DNA of 47,248 bases. Origin: an uncultured Clostridia bacterium. Lineage in GTDB: Bacteria > Bacillota > Clostridia > Christensenellales > Aristaeellaceae. The stretch covers positions 1 through 47,248 of the forward strand of contig CAKUOX010000014.1 in NCBI GenBank assembly GCA_934670175.1. The letters run 5' to 3'. The notes below the pieces were generated by a model that made no database searches, was not told the DNA's origin, and saw nothing but the letters and a program-made list of their open reading frames with translations. The translations under genes and the position numbers were made by a program. Of this stretch, positions 15,183 to 24,234 are shown piece by piece; the stretch's first letter is position 1; every line of letters starts with the position of its first letter.

Positions 15183-16523
15183 ATGGATCTATCTCTGGCG
15201 TTTGCCGCGTTTGCGGCGGGCATGATGGCAAGCCGCATATTCGGCGTTACGATGATCGCGCCGCTGGCGCTGGGGCTCGTGGCCTTTGCGGGCGTGGTGC
15301 TGTATCGCGGCTTTAAGCTGCGGAATATACTGGGCATGGCGTGGAACGGCGCGCGCGGCGCGGGCGTGGTGGTGGTCATTTTGCTGATGATCGGCTGTCT
15401 GACCTCGCTGTGGCGGCAGAGCGGCACGATCGCATGCTTCACCTATTACGGGGTGAAGCTGATCCCGCCGAGGATATTCATACTGGCTGCGTTTCTGTTG
15501 ACGTCCATAATGAGCTACGCGCTGGGAACGAGCTTCGGTGTGGCCGCGACCATCGGCGTGATCCTGATGACCATCGCCCGCGCGAGCGGCGTGAACGCGG
15601 CGTGGGCGGCGGGCGCGGTAATGTCCGGACTGTACGTCGGCGATCGCGCGTCGCCCGCATCCTCGTCCGCCAGTCTCGTGGCGCATGAAACGGGCACGGA
15701 CGTGGGCGAGAACATCCGGCTGCTGCTCAGATCGTCGCTCGTGCCGCTGCTGCTGTGCGCCCTGCTGTATGCGGGCATATCGCTGCTGAGCCGTCCGGGC
15801 GAGATCGATATTTCGCTGATCTCCGGCTTTCAGCGCGAATTCAGGCTGAGCCTGTGGTGCCTGCTGCCCACGGTGCTGCTGCTGGGCATGGCCTTTGCGC
15901 GGCTGAACATCCGGCTGGTCATGGCGGTGAACATTGCCTTTTCCATGGCGCTGACGGTGCTCCTGCAGGGCAGGTCGATCGGCGATACGCTGCGCATGAT
16001 GCTTCTGGGCTTTGTGCCAAACGATCCGTCATTGCCGGGACTGCTCGCGGGCGGCGGCGTCAAATCCATGCTGGAGATCGTGACGCTGCTGCTGCTCTCC
16101 AGCGCCTGCACCGGCATTTTCGAGGGCACGGGCATGCTGCGCGGCGTAAAGGCCGCGTCGGCGCGGCTGTGCCGCCGCATCGGCCGCTTTCCGGCGATGT
16201 CCGCCGTCAGCCTGGGTGCGAGCGCGGTGTTTTGCAACCAGACAATAGGCGCGATCATGTGCCGCCAGATCATGGCCGAAAACTATGCGGATGCGCCGGA
16301 GGGGCGCATCGAGCTGATGCTGGACATTGAGAATTCCGTGATCGTGCTGGCGGGGCTGGTGCCATGGTGCATCGCGTGCAGCGTGCCGCTGGGCATGCTC
16401 AGCTGCGGCACGGAATGCCTGCCGTTTGCGTTTTATCTGTATCTGCTGCCGCTGTACTGGTTCGCTGCGCTGAAAATGCGCGATTGCCGGTGCGGGAATA
16501 AGAAGGGAAGAGGTGCTGCATGA
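15183..16523 (+). CDS. NhaC-family Na+/H+ antiporter
   Basis: A 446-residue membrane protein with about ten to twelve helices and the NhaC/ArsB-like layout. Early small-residue-rich helices are followed by TSIMSYALGTSFGVAATIG, a conserved segment of NhaC-type carriers, then MSGLYVGDRASPASSSASLVA, where the polar D-x-x-S-P-x-S motif lies in a helix. The second half repeats the pattern with NQTIGAIMCRQI. It would exchange Na+ for H+ (or carry organic counter-ions, as in malate-lactate antiporters of this family). It overlaps the following CDF exporter gene by 4 bases, so ion homeostasis is the shared theme. Confidence 0.88.
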   Translation: MDLSLAFAAFAAGMMASRIFGVTMIAPLALGLVAFAGVVLYRGFKLRNILGMAWNGARGAGVVVVILLMIGCLTSLWRQSGTIACFTYYGVKLIPPRIFILAAFLLTSIMSYALGTSFGVAATIGVILMTIARASGVNAAWAAGAVMSGLYVGDRASPASSSASLVAHETGTDVGENIRLLLRSSLVPLLLCALLYAGISLLSRPGEIDISLISGFQREFRLSLWCLLPTVLLLGMAFARLNIRLVMAVNIAFSMALTVLLQGRSIGDTLRMMLLGFVPNDPSLPGLLAGGGVKSMLEIVTLLLLSSACTGIFEGTGMLRGVKAASARLCRRIGRFPAMSAVSLGASAVFCNQTIGAIMCRQIMAENYADAPEGRIELMLDIENSVIVLAGLVPWCIACSVPLGMLSCGTECLPFAFYLYLLPLYWFAALKMRDCRCGNKKGRGAA

Positions 16524-17698
16524 TCCGACTGCTCGCTCGAATATTCATTAAGAATCGCGAGGATACCGCCAACCCCGCTGTGCGCGAGGCCTACGGCGTG
16601 CTTTGCGGCGCGGTGGGTTTTGGGTTTAATCTGCTCCTGTTTGCGGGGAAATTTCTGGCGGGTAGACTGACCGGCTCAATCGCCATCGTCGCAGACGCCA
16701 TCAACAACCTTTCGGATGCGGGTTCGTCCATCATCACGCTGCTGGGCTTCAAGCTGGCGGCGAAGAAGCCGCATTCGGATCATCCCTATGGCCATGGACG
16801 CTTTGAGTACATCGCCGGACTGATCGTGTCGCTGGCGATATTGATGATGGGCTTTGACCTGGCGCGCAGCTCGATCGAAAAGATATTTAATCCGGAGGCT
16901 GTGGATTTCAGCCTGCTGTCGATCATTATTCTGGGCGTTTCGATACTGGTGAAGCTGTACATGGCCGTTTACAACCGGAAAATAAGCAAAAAGATCAATT
17001 CTGCGACCGTGGCGGCCGCCGCTGCCGATAGCCTGTCCGACGCCTGCGCCACCTCCGTGGTGCTGTTTTCCACGCTGATCTGCCGCTTCACCGGCTATAA
17101 TGTAGACGCATGGGCGGGCGCGGCCGTTTCGCTGCTGATCCTGCAGGCGGGCTTCTGCGCGGCGCGCGATACCATCAGCCCGCTGCTGGGCAAGGCGCCC
17201 GATCCGGAATTCGTGCGCCGCATCGAGGAAATTGTGGGCGAATATCCGGAAGTGGTGGGCATGCACGATCTGATGGTGCACGATTACGGCGCGGGGCGCG
17301 TGATGATCTCGCTGCACGCCGAGGTGCCCGCGAGCGGCAATATACTGTTGCTGCACGATGTTATCGACACCATCGAACGCCGTTTGCAGACCGAGCTGAA
17401 GTGCAGCGCGGTCATTCACATGGATCCCATTTCCACCGATGACGAGGAGATCGCGCATACCCGGGAAAAGGTGCTCAGGCAGATACATAGCAGCATCGGC
17501 AAGGAGATCAGCCTGCACGATTTCAGAATGGTGCCCGGCCCCACGCATACGAATGTGATCTTCGACGTGGTGGTGCCCTATGGCTTTCGGCTGTCCGATG
17601 CGCAGGTGAAGGCAGAGGTCTCGCGAATCGTGCGCGAGATCGAGGGCGATTATTTCGCGATCGTGTCCGTGGATCATCCGTTTGTCACAGATTCGTAA
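16520..17698 (+). CDS. Cation diffusion facilitator (metal ion efflux) protein
   Basis: A 392-residue CDF exporter with about six membrane helices, then a cytoplasmic ferredoxin-like domain and a further C-terminal extension. The transport-site residues show as N-x-x-x-D in helix 2 (DAINNLSDAG) and D-x-x-x-D in helix 5 (ADSLSDA), plus HPYGHGRFEYIAG at the cytoplasmic end. The N/D-D/D pattern, rather than the D/D-H/D of zinc exporters, points to manganese; this is inferred from family knowledge. It overlaps the NhaC gene at ATGA and is followed by a clear terminator. Confidence 0.92.
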   Translation: MIRLLARIFIKNREDTANPAVREAYGVLCGAVGFGFNLLLFAGKFLAGRLTGSIAIVADAINNLSDAGSSIITLLGFKLAAKKPHSDHPYGHGRFEYIAGLIVSLAILMMGFDLARSSIEKIFNPEAVDFSLLSIIILGVSILVKLYMAVYNRKISKKINSATVAAAAADSLSDACATSVVLFSTLICRFTGYNVDAWAGAAVSLLILQAGFCAARDTISPLLGKAPDPEFVRRIEEIVGEYPEVVGMHDLMVHDYGAGRVMISLHAEVPASGNILLLHDVIDTIERRLQTELKCSAVIHMDPISTDDEEIAHTREKVLRQIHSSIGKEISLHDFRMVPGPTHTNVIFDVVVPYGFRLSDAQVKAEVSRIVREIEGDYFAIVSVDHPFVTDS

Positions 17699-17717
17699 TA
17701 TATACAGGAAAACAACC

Positions 17718-17747
17718 GCGCTTTCTCCTCGGGAAAGCGCATTTTTG
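17718..17747 (+). terminator. Rho-independent terminator after the CDF gene
   Basis: GCGCTTTC (17718-17725) pairs with GAAAGCGC (17733-17740), followed by ATTTTTG. It lies 20 bases after the CDF stop. The remaining gap to 17936 shows no gene and no convincing promoter. Confidence 0.85.
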
Positions 17748-17936
17748 CGCCATCCTGCGCCGGGAGGACTGTATATTATTACAAACATATTGCGGTCATA
17801 ATTCAACCAAACTACTTTTACATTTCAAATTGAAGGATTCCATACAAGGCAGGACGAATAATTATTCCCATACGGGGGCGAGGCATGCCCTTTTGCCCGA
17901 ATAAAGAATTCTGCCTAAATGCGAGGAACGAGCGAT

Positions 17937-20111
17937 ATGAAAAACCTAAGCCGCAGAGCAATAAGAGTATTGGCCTTCGTGCTGACGCTGGCGCTGATGA
18001 TGAGCGCGCCCGCGCTGGCAGAGCGCTATTCCGCGCTGGTATCGTCTCAGACGGCGACCGTGTACGCGGATGCGGCGCTGACGAAAACGCTCGGTACGCT
18101 GGAAGCGCTGACGCTGGTGACGGTCGGCGCGGAAAAAAACGGCGTGGCCGCCATACGAATCAACGGCAAAACCGCCTACATGAGCGCCGCGTCGTTGACG
18201 GCGGTAGAGGATATCGCCATTCCAGCGACCGTTTCCGCCGATACCCGCGTGTATGCCGAGCCGAGCACCGATGCGCGCAATGTGGCGCTGAAGGCGGGCG
18301 TTACGGTAAATGTGCTGGCGGTGGACGGCAGCTGGGCAATGATTGAAAAGAACGGTCGCCTGGGCTACGCCTACACCGGCCATCTCTCCGCGCAGGAGCA
18401 GGACGACGCCGCAGCCACGCCCGAGCCGGGCGCTACGTCGGATCCCTTCCTGCCCGGCGCCGATGCAGCGGATGCGGCCGAGGCCGCGGGCGTGACGGTG
18501 GCAAAGATCGCCGCCATGGTCAACGTATCCGCGCTGCCGGTCTATAAAAATGCGAACACCTCCGCCAAGCGCCTCGGCGTACTGTCCTATGGTCAGACGA
18601 TCACCGTATATGCCTACAACAGCGATTGGGCGTACATCGGCCTGAACGGCAACTTCGGCTTCTGCGCGCTGGCCGGACTGAAAAAGGTCGGCGGCAACGG
18701 CGATGCAGACCTGTCCAACGCCATTCCTGCCGTGGTCAAGGAAGGCGGCGTGAAGGTGTATCAGAGCGCCAGCAGCGCTTCCAAGAAGCTCGGCACGCTG
18801 AAGGCCGGAACGCAGGTAAACGTATTAAAGACCAGCTCGGACTGGGCGTACATAGAGCTGGCAGGCAACTTTGGCTATTGCCGCCTTTCCGCCCTGGAAA
18901 AGACCGGCGGCGACGACAATAACAACAACGGCGGCCAGGACGGTTCGATCTCCACGCAGCCCAAGGGCACCTGCACCGTCATTACCGCGACGGCGGAAAT
19001 GACCACGAGCAATGGCGGCACGCTCACGCTGAAGGCAGGCGATACGCTCAATTATTACGGCTACGATTCCAAGCGCGTGCTCGTGGGCATCAACGGAACC
19101 TATGGCTATGTGTCCCGTTCCTGCCTGAACGCAGACAGCTACGCCGAGCTTACCGACGGCGACAGCGGTTCCGCCGTGGCAAAGCTGGAAAGTACGCTGT
19201 TGGAGCTGGGCTATCTGGATACGATTCCCTCCATCAACTTCAGCTCCGCGACCGCCGAGGCCGTGAATCGCTTTCAGGCCGCCTGCGGCATGACGCAGAC
19301 CGGCAAGGCCGATGTGGGCACGCAGCGCATGCTCTATTCCGCAAATGCGCCCGCCTCGCCGCTGCTGAGCCTCTCGCTCTCTCAGGGCAGTAAGGATGTA
19401 AATGTTTCCCGCATTCAGACGCGCCTGCTCGCGCTGGGCTATCTGAGCAAGGCCGCGTCCGTTGACGGCCAGTACGGCAGCACTACTGCCGCTGCCATCG
19501 CCCTGTTCCAGAAAACGGCGGGCGGCTCGGCCACCGGCAATGCCGACAACAAGACCATCCGCGCGCTTTACAGCGCTTCCGCGCCCAGCCTGCCCTCCGG
19601 CAGCAATGCGGCCGATTATACCAAGCCCAACGATAATAACGGCGGCAGCACCACGCCCTCGGGCATGCCCGCTGGCCTGGCATCCACCACGTCCAGCTAT
19701 TCTCCCAACATGTCCAACGCGCAGAAGCTGGAATATGTGATTTATGTGGCGCAGCAGCAGCTCGGCAAGCGCTATGTATTCGGGTCCGCCGGTACAGCCA
19801 CCTTCGACTGCTCCGGACTTACGCTCTACTGCTTCAAGCAGATCGGCGTAACGCTGGCGCATTCGGCCTATTCCGTGGGTTATAGTGATAAGTATCCGAA
19901 GATCTCCGGCACGTCCAGCCTGCGCCGCGGCGATCTGGTGTTCTTCAACACCATGTCCGATGGCGACCTCTGCGACCACACCGGCATCTATCTGGGCAGC
20001 AACTATTTCATTCACGCCTCCTCCGGCGCGGGCAAGGTGGTTGTCAGCAGCCTGGGCAGCGGCTATTACAACCGCGTGTACAGCTGGGGACGCCGCGTGC
20101 TGAGCACCTGA
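17937..20111 (+). CDS. Secreted NlpC/P60 peptidoglycan hydrolase with SH3 and PG-binding domains
   Basis: A 724-residue exported cell-wall enzyme. A signal peptide (residues 1-29, ending APALA) is followed by about five bacterial SH3-like repeats (roughly 32-390) linked by Asp/Asn-rich spacers. Then come two peptidoglycan_binding_1 domains (about 405-470 and 480-545; GDSGSAVAKLESTLLELGYL, GSKDVNVSRIQTRLLALGYL), a Ser/Pro/Asn-rich linker and a C-terminal NlpC/P60 domain (about 605-720). The catalytic Cys sits in TFDCSG, the His in CDHTGIYLG, and a third polar residue in YFIHASS. It would cut the D-Glu to diamino-acid bond of peptide stems. The start is ATG 17937 with GAGGAACG upstream. Confidence 0.93.
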   Translation: MKNLSRRAIRVLAFVLTLALMMSAPALAERYSALVSSQTATVYADAALTKTLGTLEALTLVTVGAEKNGVAAIRINGKTAYMSAASLTAVEDIAIPATVSADTRVYAEPSTDARNVALKAGVTVNVLAVDGSWAMIEKNGRLGYAYTGHLSAQEQDDAAATPEPGATSDPFLPGADAADAAEAAGVTVAKIAAMVNVSALPVYKNANTSAKRLGVLSYGQTITVYAYNSDWAYIGLNGNFGFCALAGLKKVGGNGDADLSNAIPAVVKEGGVKVYQSASSASKKLGTLKAGTQVNVLKTSSDWAYIELAGNFGYCRLSALEKTGGDDNNNNGGQDGSISTQPKGTCTVITATAEMTTSNGGTLTLKAGDTLNYYGYDSKRVLVGINGTYGYVSRSCLNADSYAELTDGDSGSAVAKLESTLLELGYLDTIPSINFSSATAEAVNRFQAACGMTQTGKADVGTQRMLYSANAPASPLLSLSLSQGSKDVNVSRIQTRLLALGYLSKAASVDGQYGSTTAAAIALFQKTAGGSATGNADNKTIRALYSASAPSLPSGSNAADYTKPNDNNGGSTTPSGMPAGLASTTSSYSPNMSNAQKLEYVIYVAQQQLGKRYVFGSAGTATFDCSGLTLYCFKQIGVTLAHSAYSVGYSDKYPKISGTSSLRRGDLVFFNTMSDGDLCDHTGIYLGSNYFIHASSGAGKVVVSSLGSGYYNRVYSWGRRVLST

Positions 20112-20134
20112 CGGGCAAGCACCAGGGAACAATC

Positions 20135-20177
20135 AATCAGCGGGGCCGGATCCTTCATGGATCCGGCCCCGCTGATT
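20135..20177. terminator. Bidirectional terminator between convergent genes
   Basis: A perfect 19-bp stem (20135-20153 with 20159-20177) and 5-base loop TTCAT. It lies between the NlpC/P60 gene and the convergent DinB-like gene and can serve both, although the T tracts are short. Confidence 0.8.
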
Positions 20178-20185
20178 AATGTCGT

Positions 20186-20905
20186 TTATATGCGAACGGT
20201 ATTTTCAAATTTGAATATGTCGGGCACCGCATCCGCGCCAAAGGTTCTTCGCGCCATGCGCCACATGGCGCGCGCATGGATTCGATCGTGCCAGATAAAG
20301 CGGCGCAGGAGCTTGCGCAGCGACCATTCCTCATCGTAGCTGCCAAGCTGCACGGCGTTGTTCAGATAGCCCGAGTGCAGCTCGAGCGCAGCAAAGCCGC
20401 GCGCCCGGCACGCCTCAATATCGCCGTCGTTATCCGTGTCCACGCCGATCTCGCCGAAGTAATAGCTGTTCACATTCTTCGTATGCGCATACATTTCCCG
20501 CGCCGTGCGGGGGAGTGCGCCGTAAAAGGTCTCGCGCGGCGGCAGTGCGCTGCGCTCGCTGTCGGGCACGGCGTCATATAGCCGCTGAAAATAGCGCGCC
20601 GATTTTAACGCCAGCGCCTTCAGCACCATATATTCGCGCGCGCTCAGCGGCAAACGCTCACCGTCAAAGATCACGTCGGAATCCGCGTCGCGAATCGTGA
20701 GCACGCTCGACTTTTCCTGCACGACTTTTACTTCGAGTGTGTCCGGTATCGGCATTTCCGCCCAGCGCAGGTAGGCGCGCACATCCTCGGGCAGCTTTTC
20801 AAGCGCCGCCTCCAGAGACGCGCCGCGCGCAAAGGCGCCGGGATAATCGGCAGCATACAGCAGCGTGTCGCCGCCATTATGCTCCCATACGCAGCGGATA
20901 TTCAT
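20186..20905 (-). CDS. DinB-like protein with HicB-like N-terminus
   Basis: A 239-residue protein. Residues 1-55 resemble a HicB-type fold (YAADYPGAFARGASLEAALE), as in antitoxin-like or regulatory domains. The C-terminal half (about 140-225) has the four-helix DinB/YfiT pattern, with candidate metal-ligand histidines in FIWHDRIHARAMWRMARR and an earlier one in ALELHSG. DinB-fold proteins are often thiol- or metal-dependent transferases, but no substrate is evident. It is second in a two-gene operon, seven bases after the membrane protein gene. Confidence 0.65.
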   Translation of the reverse strand: MNIRCVWEHNGGDTLLYAADYPGAFARGASLEAALEKLPEDVRAYLRWAEMPIPDTLEVKVVQEKSSVLTIRDADSDVIFDGERLPLSAREYMVLKALALKSARYFQRLYDAVPDSERSALPPRETFYGALPRTAREMYAHTKNVNSYYFGEIGVDTDNDGDIEACRARGFAALELHSGYLNNAVQLGSYDEEWSLRKLLRRFIWHDRIHARAMWRMARRTFGADAVPDIFKFENTVRI

Positions 20906-20912
20906 ATTCGGC

Positions 20913-21341
20913 TCACGCCTTGAAATTGAAGCCGGAAGAGAAGCCCCAATACAGGAAATACGCCAGCACCGCCACGCCCATGGCGATGGCCATGGTAATG
21001 CGCATGACGCCCATCTTGCGCAGCGCGCGCTTTTCCAGAATATTGGGCACGATCAGCGCGATGATCATGGCGATGATCAGGCCGTAGGAAAACGTGCCCT
21101 GTTCCTCGCCGTTTTTCCAGAACAGCGCGACACAGGCCAGCAGACCCAATACCGCGCCTGCGATGCGCTGGTAGAGCTTCCATTTTTTATCGTCAAGTCG
21201 GGCAATGAACTTTTGAAAGGCGTTCATGTCCGAATCTTCCAGTATGCTTTCCTGCAGCTCTTCCTCCGTCATGCTTTTCGGATCCGGATCGGGATCAAGG
21301 GATGCGTCTCGCTCTTCAAAGCCGTTGTTCTGCTCGTCCAT
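20913..21341 (-). CDS. Membrane protein with acidic N-terminal tail
   Basis: A 142-residue protein. The first 40 residues are strongly acidic (LDPDPDPKSMTEEEL), then an amphipathic stretch, then three membrane helices at about 60-75, 85-100 and 112-133. There is no signal peptide, so the acidic tail is probably cytoplasmic. The ribosome site is CGGAGG and the promoter TTGCCA-N17-CATAAT. It is co-transcribed with the DinB-like gene downstream. No recognised family; function unknown. Confidence 0.75.
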   Translation of the reverse strand: MDEQNNGFEERDASLDPDPDPKSMTEEELQESILEDSDMNAFQKFIARLDDKKWKLYQRIAGAVLGLLACVALFWKNGEEQGTFSYGLIIAMIIALIVPNILEKRALRKMGVMRITMAIAMGVAVLAYFLYWGFSSGFNFKA

Positions 21342-21372
21342 GGTGTTTCCTCCGTTTTTTTATTCTGTTTCT

Positions 21373-21401
21373 ATTATGCCTGAAAAACCGCGCCATGGCA
21401 A
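21373..21401 (-). promoter_or_regulatory. Promoter of the membrane protein/DinB-like operon
   Basis: Minus-strand TTGCCA (21401-21396), 17 bp, CATAAT (21378-21373), about 32 bases before the ATG at 21341. Confidence 0.65.
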
Positions 21402-21490
21402 GTGTTTTTTATTGAAGTGCAGGCATAGGCAAAACCGGTGCTTCGCGGGTTGGCGGGTTTAGATGGCGAGCGCAGCGGCGCACGCCGGCA

Positions 21491-22189
21491 TTATTCCTGA
21501 TCCGCGCTTTCGGCGTCCACGTCCGCCTCATCCGCAGCCGATACGGAAACGCCGTTGATCTCGCGGTAGATGCTCTGCATTTCCCGATCCAGCGCCGCCG
21601 AGGCCTCCGCGCACTTCTGCAGGCGCTGACGCAGCAGCTGCGTGGTCTCCTGATCCGATTTATAGCGCAGCTGATGCTCCAGCGAAGCCCAGAAATCCAT
21701 GGCAATGGTGCGGATCTGCACCTCCACCGGCACGAGCTCCGTGTGGCTGGATAGAAACACCGGTATGCGGATGACCAGATGCAGGCTGCGATAGCCGGAT
21801 TCCTTCGGGTTTTCGATATAGTCGCGCCGCGCCACCAGCTCCACATCGCGCTGGCGCACCAGCAGATCGGCCACGCGGTAAATATCCTCCAGATAATTGC
21901 AGACGATACGCACGCCGGCAATGTCCGTCAGGTTTTCCTCGGCGCTCTCCAGCGTCTGCGGATAGCCCTTGCGCCGCAGCTTTTCGCGAATGCTCGCCGG
22001 CGATTTCAGGCGCGAATCGATGTGGTGAATGGGGTTTCGGGCATAGCGCACGCTGAATTCGGCGTCCAGTACTTCTAGTTTGGTGCGCACTTCGCGAATA
22101 GCGCCGTCGTACAGCTGCATCATTTCGCGGTAGCGCTGCTGAAAATCCTGTGTGCTCAGGCGCTCCACAGGCGTCAATGCGTTTTCCAT
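21491..22189 (-). CDS. relQ: RelQ-type small alarmone synthetase (GTP pyrophosphokinase)
   Basis: A 232-residue RelA/SpoT synthetase domain without hydrolase or regulatory domains, matching YjbM/RelQ. Motifs in order: SRLKSPASIREKL, DIAGVRIVCNYLEDIY, NPKESGYRSLHLVIR (GYRS binds the acceptor nucleotide), and VEVQIRTIAMDFWASLEHQL. It transfers pyrophosphate from ATP to GTP or GDP, making (p)ppGpp under stress. The C-terminal acidic tail is loose. The start is ATG 22189 with GGAGGAAAAAGG in front; a TTG at 22207 would consume the ribosome site. It is divergent from the two-component genes. Confidence 0.93.
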   Translation of the reverse strand: MENALTPVERLSTQDFQQRYREMMQLYDGAIREVRTKLEVLDAEFSVRYARNPIHHIDSRLKSPASIREKLRRKGYPQTLESAEENLTDIAGVRIVCNYLEDIYRVADLLVRQRDVELVARRDYIENPKESGYRSLHLVIRIPVFLSSHTELVPVEVQIRTIAMDFWASLEHQLRYKSDQETTQLLRQRLQKCAEASAALDREMQSIYREINGVSVSAADEADVDAESADQE

Positions 22190-22251
22190 GTTTCCTTTTT
22201 CCTCCAAGGTTAATTATAATCGGTCAATATAAACTTTTTATAAACAGGCGC

Positions 22252-22280
22252 TTCACATGGCTGAGCCTATGGTTTATAAT
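22252..22280 (+). promoter_or_regulatory. Promoter of the two-component operon
   Basis: TTCACA (22252-22257), 17 bp, TATAAT (22275-22280), giving a leader of about 90 bases before the ATG at 22376. Confidence 0.7.
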
Positions 22281-22375
22281 GGAATAGGATGCTGTTTAGA
22301 CGCGGCGCGTGCCGCTTCGGTTCATATACGGTTTAAATGCCGGGCGCAAAATAGAGGGCGAGAGGTGAAACGGGC

Positions 22376-23050
22376 ATGTTCCATATCATGGTGGTCGAGG
22401 ATAATCTGAATACCCGAAAGCTGATGCAGAAGGTGCTCAGTCAGAATGGTTACGAGCCGATCCTGGCATGCGACGGCGTGGAGGCGCTGGAGGTGCTGGA
22501 TAAAAAGCATGTGGATCTGATCGTGCTGGATATTATGATGCCGCGCATGGATGGCTATGAGTTTACGCAGGCGCTGCGCGATTCCGGCTGCGACATTCCA
22601 ATATTGATGGTCACAGCCAAGGAAAAGCCCGCCGACAAGCACAGGGGCTTTCAGATCGGCACGGACGATTACATGGTCAAGCCCGTGGACGAGGAGGAAA
22701 TGCTGCTGCGCATCGCGGCGCTGCTGCGCCGCAGCCGCATCGTGAACGAGCATCGCCTCGAGATCGGCAATACTGTTCTGGATTACGACGCGCTGTGCGT
22801 CACCAGCCCGCAGGGCAAAATGGAGCTGCCGCGCAAGGAATTCATGCTGCTGTTCAAGCTGCTTTCCTATCAGAACAAGATATTTACCCGCCGTCAGCTG
22901 ATGGACGAGATATGGGATATGGACAGCGAGTCCGACGAACGCACCGTGGACGTGCACATCAATCGCCTGCGCGATCGCTTCCGCGGCAGCGATGATTTTG
23001 AGATCGTCACCGTGCGCGGCCTGGGCTACAAGGCGGTGAAGCGCGCATGA
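22376..23050 (+). CDS. OmpR/PhoB-family response regulator
   Basis: A 224-residue regulator. The receiver domain (1-115) has the acidic pair ED (8-9), phospho-acceptor D52 in VLDIMMP, Thr in VTAKEK and Lys in VKPVDE. The C-terminal winged helix (about 125-222) begins with LDYDAL and LPRKEF and ends TVRGLGYKAV, typical of OmpR. It overlaps the kinase gene by 4 bases (ATGA), so both are made together. Targets may include the ABC transporter just downstream, but no operator was identified. Confidence 0.94.
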   Translation: MFHIMVVEDNLNTRKLMQKVLSQNGYEPILACDGVEALEVLDKKHVDLIVLDIMMPRMDGYEFTQALRDSGCDIPILMVTAKEKPADKHRGFQIGTDDYMVKPVDEEEMLLRIAALLRRSRIVNEHRLEIGNTVLDYDALCVTSPQGKMELPRKEFMLLFKLLSYQNKIFTRRQLMDEIWDMDSESDERTVDVHINRLRDRFRGSDDFEIVTVRGLGYKAVKRA

Positions 23051-24120
23051 AAAAGCGCGGCTGGCTGAAGCGCAAGCTGGACGAGCTGAATAAAAACGTA
23101 TCGCTGAGCCGGCTGATGATCATCGTGATCCTGGCGATACTCATCAACGCCGGACTGATGACCAGCTCATCCTATCTGCTGATGCTGCGCACGGGCATCA
23201 TGCGGCCGCTGATGACCGGCACAATGTGGCCGCTGCTGCTGGTGCTGCTGTGCCTGTGCTTCGCGTTTCTGCTGGCGGCGTGCTTCGTTGGCCAGAAGCT
23301 CAGCCCGCTGCACAAGGTCAACGACGCCATGAAGCAGGTCTCGCACGGCGATTTCAGCGTGCGCGTGGACGAAACGGACGGCGTGGGCGAGGTGCGCGAC
23401 CTTGTGGCCAGCTACAACCATATGGTGGAGGAGCTGAGCGGCATCGAAATGTTCCGTACGGACTTCATCAATAATTTCAGTCATGAATTTAAAACGCCCA
23501 TCGTGTCCATTCGCGGCTTCGCGCGCCAGCTGGAGCGCGATGATCTATCCGAAGCCGAGCGCAGGGAGTATGCGCGCATCATCGCCGTGGAGGCCGAGCG
23601 CCTGGCGCACATGTCCGCAAACGTGCTGCTGCTGACCAAGCTGGAAAACCAGCAGATCGTGACCGACAAGACGCGCTACCGGCTCGACGAGCAGCTGCGG
23701 AACTGCATCCTGCTTCTGGAGAAGCAGTGGGAGGATAAAAACCTTGAGCTGCGGCTGGAGCTGGACGAGCTGACCTACGAGGGCAACGAGGAAATGATGT
23801 CGCATGTATGGGTGAACCTGTTGAACAACGCCATCAAGTTTTCGCCCGAGGGCGGCGTGATCGAGGTGGGCTGTATGCGCGTACAGTCGTTCATCGTGGC
23901 GCATGTTACCGACCACGGCAAGGGCATGGACGACGTGACCCGCACGCGCATATTCGAAAAATTCTATCAGGGCGATAATGCCCACGCCACTGAGGGCAAC
24001 GGCCTTGGACTGGCGTTGGTGAAGCGCATCGTGGATCTCTGCGGCGGCAAGATCACCGTGACGAGCGCGCCGAATGAGGGCGCATGCTTTTCCGTGTATT
24101 TACCGCTGAACGAAGCCTGA
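23047..24120 (+). CDS. Sensor histidine kinase
   Basis: A 357-residue membrane kinase. Two helices at about 21-45 and 61-81 are joined by only some 15-20 residues, so it has almost no external domain and may sense within the membrane or through a partner. A HAMP-like linker (about 83-135) is followed by the HisKA box with H146 in NFSHEFKTP, then the N box (LLNNAIKFSP), G1 (DHGKGMD) and G2 (GNGLGLAL). The C-terminus ends PLNEA. Its stop codon lies inside the perfect 22-bp stem of the terminator. Confidence 0.93.
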   Translation: MKKRGWLKRKLDELNKNVSLSRLMIIVILAILINAGLMTSSSYLLMLRTGIMRPLMTGTMWPLLLVLLCLCFAFLLAACFVGQKLSPLHKVNDAMKQVSHGDFSVRVDETDGVGEVRDLVASYNHMVEELSGIEMFRTDFINNFSHEFKTPIVSIRGFARQLERDDLSEAERREYARIIAVEAERLAHMSANVLLLTKLENQQIVTDKTRYRLDEQLRNCILLLEKQWEDKNLELRLELDELTYEGNEEMMSHVWVNLLNNAIKFSPEGGVIEVGCMRVQSFIVAHVTDHGKGMDDVTRTRIFEKFYQGDNAHATEGNGLGLALVKRIVDLCGGKITVTSAPNEGACFSVYLPLNEA

Positions 24121-24165
24121 AAATAAAATGTACAGCCGCCATGCGGCTGTACATTTTATTTTCAG
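24117..24165. terminator. Perfect 22-bp terminator overlapping the kinase stop codon
   Basis: Arms 24117-24138 and 24144-24165 with a 5-base loop CCATG. The left arm starts with CTGAAAATAAAATG, so TGA 24118-24120 is inside the stem, and the right arm ends in ATTTTATTTTCAG. It separates the two-component operon from the ABC transporter genes. Confidence 0.9.
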
Positions 24166-24234
24166 TTAATATTCCCCGCTTAAAATAGGTATATCGGGAC
24201 ACGGCCGTCCCGAAAAGGAAGGGCGTGAGCGGAA

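Noticed and set aside
18825..20132. A 435-codon minus-strand ORF opposite the NlpC/P60 gene.
   Set aside because: Ala/Gly/Arg-rich shadow; the plus strand has signal peptide, SH3 repeats and catalytic motifs.
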